DNA from: Hypomesus transpacificus
Lineage: Eukaryota; Chordata; Actinopteri; Osmeriformes; Osmeridae
NCBI RefSeq assembly: GCF_021917145.1
Contig: NC_061076.1
Location: 2,861,832-2,925,831, forward strand
Direction of reading: 5' to 3'
DNA: 64,000 bases
The stretch's first letter is position 1, and each line of letters begins with the position of its first letter. A program made the position numbers and the translations under genes. Of this stretch, positions 55,958 to 64,000 are shown one piece after another. Under the pieces are notes generated by a model. It was not told where the DNA came from. It made no database searches and was given only the letters and a program-made list of their open reading frames with translations.

Positions 55958-58900
55958 GGCACTGTAGGATGTGGGGTTAGGAGGTCAAAGAGGAACAATA
56001 AAGGAAGCAGTGGTGAGAGGAAAAGAGGAGGAGATTTTGATTAACAGTGAAGGAGAAAAAGGAGGGGTGACTGGTAGATGAGGAACACAGACAGTTGATG
56101 ATCATATGTACAATCACACATGATGCACAGATTACAAAGACTGCAAGAATGTACACAGACTGAATCAGAACTGATCACTGATCTGTGATGAAACTTAACA
56201 CTGATGGCTAGCCTAAACTCATATTGATTGTTAAAGAAGTTGAGTGCACAGTACAGGGAGGAAGGAGCACAAGGGATTCATGTACTGTCAATTAATCAGG
56301 AGATTTGTTACACTACTGACATGCTCTCCCATCAGAGAAACTGTGGAAGCATGTTCTGTCATTTGTGTTATTTTTAAATACTTTATTTTTCAAAATGTAA
56401 AAAAATACATTCCTCAGTTTTTGTACCCCACTTGTATATGCCAGAAAATATATACCAAGGTTTGTTATAGCTGATCAGCTAAAATAACTCCCTACTTTTC
56501 ACTAGTTTAAGCTTTGTTAATACTCACAGATGACTGATTTGTTTGTGCATCTTTATACCACATTTCAACTGAAAACCGTAGTCCGAGTCAATGTGTGCAG
56601 TATTTATCTTTTAAGTGTGTGAAGACCTGACCTTTGTTTGCTTGTTTTGTAAACAAATAAAATAGATTTTTTTCTGCGCCTTACTTTGAGTTTTGAGAAT
56701 TTGAGAAGGAATGGACTACTAAATTGTCATTATGGCATTTTATATTAGTACTACATTCTCAAGTCGCTTCTTTTTTATTTATAAACATGCAACACATATA
56801 TTGTGTGTGTTTTAATTGGGCATCCTTCATATTTTTTGAAATTCCAAGACTATAGGATGTGTGATTACAGTAAACTTTATACCTCTCTATTCCCAACACA
56901 TCGAGAACGAAAGGAAAGGATCAAATCAGTGTGACAGAGTGACTTTGAATCATACATGGGATTCCACGGGTAAAGTTCCGGATTATCTTGAGTGACATCA
57001 AATTACTGTGACCAGCAGAGGTCTCTCCTCTCCCTCAGGATATAAGGAATCCCTCCACCTTCCTATCATGGGAGCGGGTAGCACATAGGAAAGGAAGGGT
57101 GATTTTCAAAGCCTAATATAACAACATGGAGTAAGAATTCACGAAGTTCAGGAGGATAAAACACCATGCAGTTCACACACCATAGCTCCCGTGTGCCACC
57201 TCGCCCCCACACACCCTTTATTATCACTTCAACACCTGACACGTCAGCTTATCCAATGTATAGCTCATGTATGACACATAGATCTCAATACCATGCACCC
57301 TGAGCAGGTTTTGGGCTCACTGTTTGTGTTCTGGTGGCATATTCATCTCAGGCAGCAAAATTCAAGTGCAAAGAAACAGATGTAGGCTTTGGGCCCTGTG
57401 GTAAATGAAGCAGGGCCAAATAATAAGAAAGTCAGAGAAGTTTAAACAGAATAAATTAATCTGCCAGTAGCTCAACGTGGAGTAGCTGACTGCAAAGGTT
57501 AATGTAAGCTAATGAGAAAAAGGTAATGAAACGTGTCTGAAATAAATACTTCACTGACCTTCCTTTTACCAAAGAATGATCATGTTGTTTTTGTGACGGT
57601 TCACTTATTAGAAAAAGGTGTGCCTTGGATCGTTGTGAAACAGAGCAACACATTAACACCAATGTCAAGTCTCTACATGTCAAGTTCAAACTGTAGTACT
57701 GGTACATGGGACTTCAACTCTTAATATATTACCTGCTTATGTGTTGCACATGTCTGCACAATAAAGTGTTTCACCTGCTATATTGACCTTCGGAAGAAAT
57801 ATGACACTAACGGTGCCATTTGATGTACACGCCCTGCACATTACAAAGCAGAGAGCAGTGACTTGTCCCTACCATGATTTATGATCCAGCTTACCAGAAA
57901 GTCCGCAGCGGCCACAAAATGAGTCATTTCCCCAAGGATGTTGCCTAGAGAAAAAAAAAGCAATGTGCTGTTATCTCTAGCCTGACAGTTTTCTAGTGCC
58001 ATTTCAAAAACACAAAACCCATAGCCATGATCCCAGCGAAGGCTCCACCCCTCCCTTGGGACATAAAGCTAATGGGATTGCAACCCCCCTACCCACCTCT
58101 ATATAGAGACCATTTATTTTCAACCTGTCAGTTCCTCCAGTGACCCTCTAATCGCACTGTTTCTCCCCAACACTAGGTCATCTGGAGGTTTATGATATGA
58201 GGATTTATTTGGAGTGAAGATGATGCAGCCCTCGCTGGCCTGTTGATGATGAATATCCATCTCTACGGTTGGACAGTTCTTTCAATCTGACCTAAAGTGA
58301 TTAAAGGTTAGACTTCCATTATTAAAAGATACAATAAATCACTGAGTGATTGTTCTTTTTTCTCAACCTTAACCACCACCTAGAAAATAACAATACCGTT
58401 GAAGACAGGAGGCAAAGTTATGTAAGTATATTGGATATTGTTAACCTGTGTAATTATGAATAAAAAAAAAACGTAAGTTACTTTAAATAGTGTGACATTT
58501 GCAATCCAATAAAGCAATAAATAATGACACCGGAAGTGGAAGATCGAATTGATTTATTTCACTCTCGAGCCTGTCTTTTTGTCTCTCTCACATTTTATGT
58601 TGAACTTTGCATTATCTATACATACTGAAATAAAAACATTTAAGCAAATAACATCTTATCAAAATATCTTCCCTTCACCTTACAATTCCTGTGGTACATC
58701 ATAAAGTCATGGTAGTAAAATGTACAATAAACACGTGACAAAGGCAATACAATAAATATTGGCCATGTCCCCTTATAAGTTATTGTTATTTTCTTCTACA
58801 TCATCATCACCACCATTCATGTTCTGTAATGCCTGTTTGCTTTGAATTGAACACAACCAGTCACAGATATTGATTTGTACTGTACAGCTGAACCCATGTC

Positions 58901-61900
58901 CTTGTAGAAGGAGAACAGAGAGGAAGGAGTGAGGGGCGGAGCCCTACAGCACGTGTCACACGTCTGTGTCACACAGAGTCGTTAGACACATCAATGACAC
59001 TGTCATTGAAAGGAGAAGGTCGGGCAAGGTCATCGTGCTCTTCTGCCAGTCCAGACACTGGCTTTAGTCACAGTTATGGATTATTTGAAGAAATGTTTCC
59101 CCTGTTTGACACCAGGGGAGATTTTGTGCTTATCTGATGTTTCCACAAGGGGAGCATTGGCATGAGAACAACACACTGTTCATCGTCATGGGGATGGGCT
59201 CACCTTCATACGAACAAGGGCGCAGAACGCAAATAAACAAGCTAATTGAGAAACGCACAGAATGATTGGATGTTACAGCACATCACAGTCCAAACAGTAG
59301 AGTGACAGATGCTCATTTGATTGGCATTATCATAGCAAGGGCAGCAGACGCGCCTCAGAGACAACAAGAGCACATTAAACTAGAGGGAGGGGCTACATCT
59401 GGACACAGGGGACAGAGCAGGGGAGAAGTACAAGCTAGAAGGTACAACACTGACATGGGATGTTCCGGAATCCAGTTGGATTCCATGGCATTGTTCGGAA
59501 ACTAATCTCTCTCTCTCGCGTCTGGATCCACACCAGTCCAAGTGGGATGGTTCAGTATAGCCATCTGTGGGGACTATGCTGCAGATAAGGAGATTATGGA
59601 AGGCTCTTAAGTATAACAGCATCTTAAGTGTTCCTTGGCACAGAGATCCTCATGTGTCAATGCTTCAAAAGCACTCAGCTAGGACAGAGGCAACTGTAGA
59701 AGATCTCGACAGTGTGGAGATTTTGCCAAAAGTAATAGAAGAGAAGCACTGGGGTAATTTCTGTCACCTCCGCAGATTTAGGGACGAGGGAATATCAAAT
59801 ATACACAGGCAGCCCCTTCCGACAGGCCGTCACCCAGCGAGCAACGTGGAGCATCCATGTAGCCATTCAAGATAAATAACTGGGCCAGCAGAAATATGCA
59901 AATGCTTTCTTGACACACTCCGATTCCTTTTTCAGAATCTCAAATCATATGCAGTTCTTCATCATAGTAGTACCATTAAATATCCTTCTTACAGTGTTTT
60001 CCCCTTCTTAAGACTCCCTTTTGGCCACACACACACACTTTTATTGCTAAAATAACATCAAAGTATAGCATAGAACTATGCTGCCACAAGGCTTTGTTTT
60101 CATCTACTGTGCCACTTTGCTTGGAGTATGGCTCTCCAATTGGCTTCAAGACAGAGCTGTACTAGTAGTCATCTAGCTCCCACGGTACCGCTAACTGTAC
60201 ACAGTGATCGAGTAAAAAGGTGCAATACGCACAAACCCATGACTCAAATATATACTGTCCTAAGAGCGACATAAAGGATATAACCAGCCACATCCTGTGT
60301 CCTGCTGCAGGGCTGCATGGCTGTTATTTGACCCTCCGGAGTGAGCAGACCTGCAGCTACAGCCTGTATAGGACTTCCTGAATGTATGGTCCTAAAGCAG
60401 AAATGTCCAGTACAGAAATGTTCATGTACTGCTGAAGGTGGAGCCCTGAGAAGGCCAAGGACTTAACAGAGTTAGAAAATCCCATTTGAGGAGGCCTGTG
60501 TATTCCATATCTGATGTTTCATTGGCTGTTAAATCAACCTTTAGTTCAACTCCAGAGACAAAATAAATCACCCAATCACTTCGTTTGAACATTTGTCTCT
60601 TGTAAATAAAAAGAAAACAAGTAAAAAAACAAAAAACAATTGCAAACAAGCAAAGTATTTTCCTTTTCCTTTTACAGCATATTCCTACTGTACATACGGT
60701 ACAGTACACAGACAGAAAACTATTCTCCCCCTAGTATAGCATTTCATCATAATACAGATAGAATAATAGTATTATTCACTTTAATAAAATCTCTATAATT
60801 ACTCTATAGATTCTACATATACAATTTGACTTAAAATGTCTTTATTTCAGAGAATTTCCCATTGAATGATTAAGAAACAAATAGAGGAGACCATAGGCTG
60901 GTTCACTGAGAGGTGAGACTGGGGGAGAATCACGACGCTATGGCAAGGAGGACTTGGTGGCTTCGTATTCCCAACTAACTAAAAGCTTCTGAGATGTAGA
61001 GCAGCACAACTGGATGGCTATTACAAGGTCTTCAAGACAGATGGCACTACTGCATCACACACTATACAACGCACTGAGGGAACAACAGAAATGCATAGGA
61101 TTGTTCTTCATTTCAATGTCGCTAAAGCAGAGAGCAGAGGAAATGGATACGTGTGGTGTTTGGAAAGAAAGACTTGGTGTTTGTAAAGGGTTTGAGATAT
61201 TTGGTGAGACAGGGAGGAGGGATTGAAAGGGGTAGGAGGGAGGGGCATGGTAATATGTGTCGATGCAGCACTTATCCTTCCATAATGTTGTTTTGTCACT
61301 TGAATCTATATGAATGTTCTCCCCGGGTCCTCTTCAGAAGGTAAAACACAGCAGCGTCGACAGATCAAACTGAAGCATCCTCTCCACCGTACAAGAGCCG
61401 CTATTTATGGATCAGTTGAGCACAGCTGCACACCATGAGATTGTGATTGACCATCAAGAGCAGGACCATCAGAACATTGTACATGACGCTTAAGTGACTT
61501 TCCGCTGTGTGGGAGTTTAATGGAGCCAAGATTCAGATAGACTAAAGCCAACTCTCATTATTGTCTCACACTGAGAAAATATTAAAGTAAACTTGTTGGA
61601 TGTATTGCTTAAAATGGACACAATATGAAACTCATGACCTGCCCGAATCATGGTACAGATTTGTAATTACAACTTGATTGTTCTGTTGATATCAAATGCT
61701 TTGTCAAATATGTGAGATTATCAAAGCACCCAGAACAGCTTAAAAGAAGAGAAAAAAATAACATGTATATATATTTTTCCATTGCTTTTCTAAGTAACTA
61801 CACTTTTTGTTAAGGTGCTTTTTAATGTGGTTGCCATGCCACTGTGCTTAATCCTCATCCCTGGCTGGTGAGGAGATTGACATGGGATGCCCATCAGACT

Positions 61901-63434
61901 TACTATACCCCAACCCTCCATCACCCACATACATCTGAACCTCGCAGGGGGAGTGTGAGGAGAGGGGGGGGGGGGGAGGTCTGCCAAGTCATTTCCTCCC
62001 CTTTGTTTTGTGGTGGGGAGAAATTGTCATCCTTTTCTTCTCATCAGTGTCTGCTGAGGCAATAGTGGCAGAGAAAATGAATGGCGAGGATGAGGGGAGG
62101 ACAGTAGGGCGGAACAAATATTCAGTTTAATCACCAGCGTGGATGAATGCAGTCGCGGTAGATTCTAGATCTTAATATACCGCGAGACATCTCCTTTTTT
62201 TAGACTGGCAAGGTGAGAACAGAGACAGTAAGCGCACAGCAGCGGCTGAACAACAGAAATCATACAACAGAGCAAAAGTCTTTATCAGGCCACATCTGCA
62301 GCTTGAAACAAAATCAAGTTGACAACCTGACCTTTTCAGGACCTTAATGAGTGCTTCATCCAAGGGATGCAGGGGTAAAATGAGTTATGAAAGGCCATGT
62401 TTGGATGTGAGTCAGAGCGAAAAAGAGAGGGAGAGAGAGAAAGGGCTTAATCATCTAATCAGCACATTAATTCAGGGCTGCAAGTAACAAAAGAGCCCAA
62501 GCAGCAAGGTTGGGAGAAGGATGTTGCTGCAATATCACCTCTGTGGTCGAAAAAGCTGTTGGCTTTAGTGTCAGCACAGCGTGTACAGTGTGTTCTTGGA
62601 GTCATTTAATCACGGACGCGTGTGTGGTGTTGATGAAGGTGTTTCAGTGTTTCTGTCCCTTCTGTCATGGAGACAATTCACGAGGACACCAGCCTCACCG
62701 CCATCAACAGTCCTATGCTATGACATTTGCTTGTCTGCTATATTCATGTGTTAGAAATCCCAAGACCACGACCCTGATTGCTTTAAGGATCTGAGGAAGA
62801 GTTTGTGAATCCCTCTGGACAAGATGACATACGTCTTCACTGAGACAGAAAGATGACTTGGGCTCACTTGCCCTCTGTGACAATGCTTGTAAAAAAAGGG
62901 CTATACAAATAAAATGTGATTTGATTTGACTCGCTTCCATGACCTCAATAATGTCAACCTGTTATAAAAGATAACTTAGAAGACAAAGAAAAGTTACTTT
63001 GCCAGGCATCAAGTAAAGGGACCTTATTTTGTGGCAACCACACTAAACATACATCTACACTTCTAGATTTTTGCTCTCTAATAAATTACACAATAATATG
63101 AATCATCCAAACCATTTCAACCCATGAAATGGCTGTAAAAGACACTCCTTATACCGCTCACTTCCTGGAGGTGTGTCCTGTGTCTTGGGCCACCACAGAG
63201 GGCGTCAAGGGGAGGCAGGACTTTGGCCTTGGGGGGGTGTCATCCATGCCAGGAGCCACCAGTCGGTCCCATACCCCTCTGGGGCCCAAGGTTTGTGTGC
63301 TTACTTGCTCCCTCCATCCTGGCTCTGGCAGGCTGCATAGTTTGGCGGTGGCCCTTATCGTGTGGGTCACAGTAATGGAGGCTGGGGGCTGGTAGAGGGA
63401 CAGGGTGGAGTTCAGAGGGACAGGGGCCATGTCA
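55958..63434. other. NKIRAS2 3' UTR, intergenic DNA and probable long 3' UTR of the ZNF385-family gene
   Basis: The NKIRAS2 3' UTR probably ends at AATAAA 56656-56661. From there to 63434 I found no exon with recognisable homology on either strand. The right part is downstream of the ZNF385-family stop and is probably its 3' UTR; several minus-strand AATAAA signals (for example about 60841 and 58555) prevent placing its end. A poly-G run lies at 61964-61976 and short GA-rich stretches near 62420-62440. Confidence 0.45.
62885..62932 (+). repeat. Possible 3' tail of a retroposon
   Basis: The phrase aaagggctatacaaataaaa followed by a short tttgatttga repeat resembles the 3' ends of LINE/SINE-like retroposons in fish. 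No head or target-site duplication was found, so this is tentative. Confidence 0.35.
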
Positions 63435-63662
63435 TTAGTAAGGAGAGAAGATGATTGGGGTGTGAGTGGCCCTCAGGGGCCCCGGGGCAGGCCGGAAGAG
63501 GGCCGGGCCCAAGAAAGGTGTCTGGATGAAGGTTGCAGTGCCTGGGTGGCGGAGGGCGAGTGGATTGGCTGCCATTGTGCACAGAGTGGGTGTGTTGAGG
63601 GGGCTTGGCAGAAATCCAGTGGTCAGGCTCTTGGCCAGTTGCTTCTGCAAGGCCAGTTTGGT
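63435..63662 (-). CDS. ZNF385C: ZNF385-family last coding exon (probably ZNF385C), partial gene
   Basis: A 228-nt minus-strand exon starts after the acceptor CCCCCAG and ends in a TAA stop, coding 75 residues. Recognisable blocks are LALQKQLAKSL, GFLPSPL, LGPALFRPAPGPLRATHTPI and the terminus IIFSPY. They correspond to the conserved C-terminal tail of ZNF385 proteins (human ZNF385A ends HPAPGPIRTAHGPILFSPY). The zinc-finger exons, with their matrin-type C2H2 fingers, would lie beyond the right edge. The choice of ZNF385C over A, B or D rests on synteny: it is the next gene after NKIRAS2 in human and has this orientation. The function is poorly known; the family binds RNA or DNA. Confidence 0.8.
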   Translation of the reverse strand, partial: TKLALQKQLAKSLTTGFLPSPLNTPTLCTMAANPLALRHPGTATFIQTPFLGPALFRPAPGPLRATHTPIIFSPY

Positions 63663-64000
63663 CTGGGGGAGAGATAGATATAGAGAGAACGAGAGAGAAA
63701 GAGCGAGAGAGAGGAGAGCGAGAGAGAAAAGTAGATACACAGAGGCTCATTTCCATTCCATTTCACATTTGCTCAAAGAAGTGTACACATTTACTCAGCA
63801 AACATGTTTCCGACAAACCTAGCTCTTCTTGCACACAGTTACCTGGGCTAAACACACTCATGCACAAGCCCTCTCGACTAGCATCCCCACGCCCCCCCCC
63901 CCCCTGGGTTCTGTCTGAAGACTTCCCTCACAAACACAACCTCGTAGACACACGGCACAGCGCTCGGAGCATTCAAAAACACATGATTCAGATTTCCATA
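63663..64000 (-). other. ZNF385-family intron with GA-rich microsatellite
   Basis: A GA-rich tract at about 63667-63730 is CT-rich on the gene strand and forms the extended polypyrimidine tract before the last exon. A C13 run lies at 63892-63904. No coding sequence was seen up to the window edge. Confidence 0.6.

Overview
This window is a gene-dense piece of nuclear genome from a ray-finned (teleost) fish. Every gene is split by short introns with GT/AG borders, the proteins are vertebrate-specific, and two tRNA-derived SINEs of a common teleost type are present. Exon sums reproduce known vertebrate protein lengths almost exactly, so most models should be reliable. The species cannot be named from the sequence alone. 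Protein identities come from recalled family sequences; no database search was run.

Layout, left to right: P3H4 (-, 633-4702); FKBP10 (+, 5688-9550); NT5C3B (-, 11281-13384); KLHL10 (+, 14251-16613); KLHL11 (-, 19046-21260); ACLY (-, 22932-37556, with a probable non-coding first exon near 39.3-39.4 kb); CNP, in its fish RICH-like form (-, 41139-43536); ODAD4/TTC25 (-, 45153-48051); DNAJC7 (-, 49796-54689); NKIRAS2 (+, 55152-55957); and the last coding exon of a ZNF385-family gene, probably ZNF385C (-, 63435-63662), which continues past the right edge. This is the human 17q21.2 gene order in the same orientation, except that ODAD4 and CNP appear inverted as a two-gene block.

Functions. P3H4 and FKBP10 form a divergent pair of endoplasmic-reticulum proteins for collagen modification. 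NT5C3B is a cytosolic nucleotidase. KLHL10 and KLHL11 are BTB-Kelch adaptors for CUL3 ubiquitin ligases with converging 3' ends. ACLY makes cytosolic acetyl-CoA. CNP is an axon/glia-associated 2',3'-cyclic nucleotide phosphodiesterase. ODAD4 is an outer-dynein-arm docking protein of motile cilia. DNAJC7 is a TPR/J-domain co-chaperone sharing a divergent promoter with NKIRAS2, a kappaB-Ras small GTPase. They are a conserved neighbourhood rather than one pathway.

The unusual content is mostly in non-coding DNA. There is a 27-bp minisatellite abutting the splice donor of the first coding exon of ACLY, another 27-28-bp G-rich minisatellite just after the KLHL11 stop, a two-level TACAG repeat filling most of one ACLY intron, and several poly-G/poly-C tracts of 21-31 bases. 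A SINE is inserted about ten bases from an ODAD4 splice acceptor, and ODAD4 also has an apparent one-base deletion. I found no prokaryotic system, CRISPR array, RNA gene or virus-derived element, and no convincing undescribed system.
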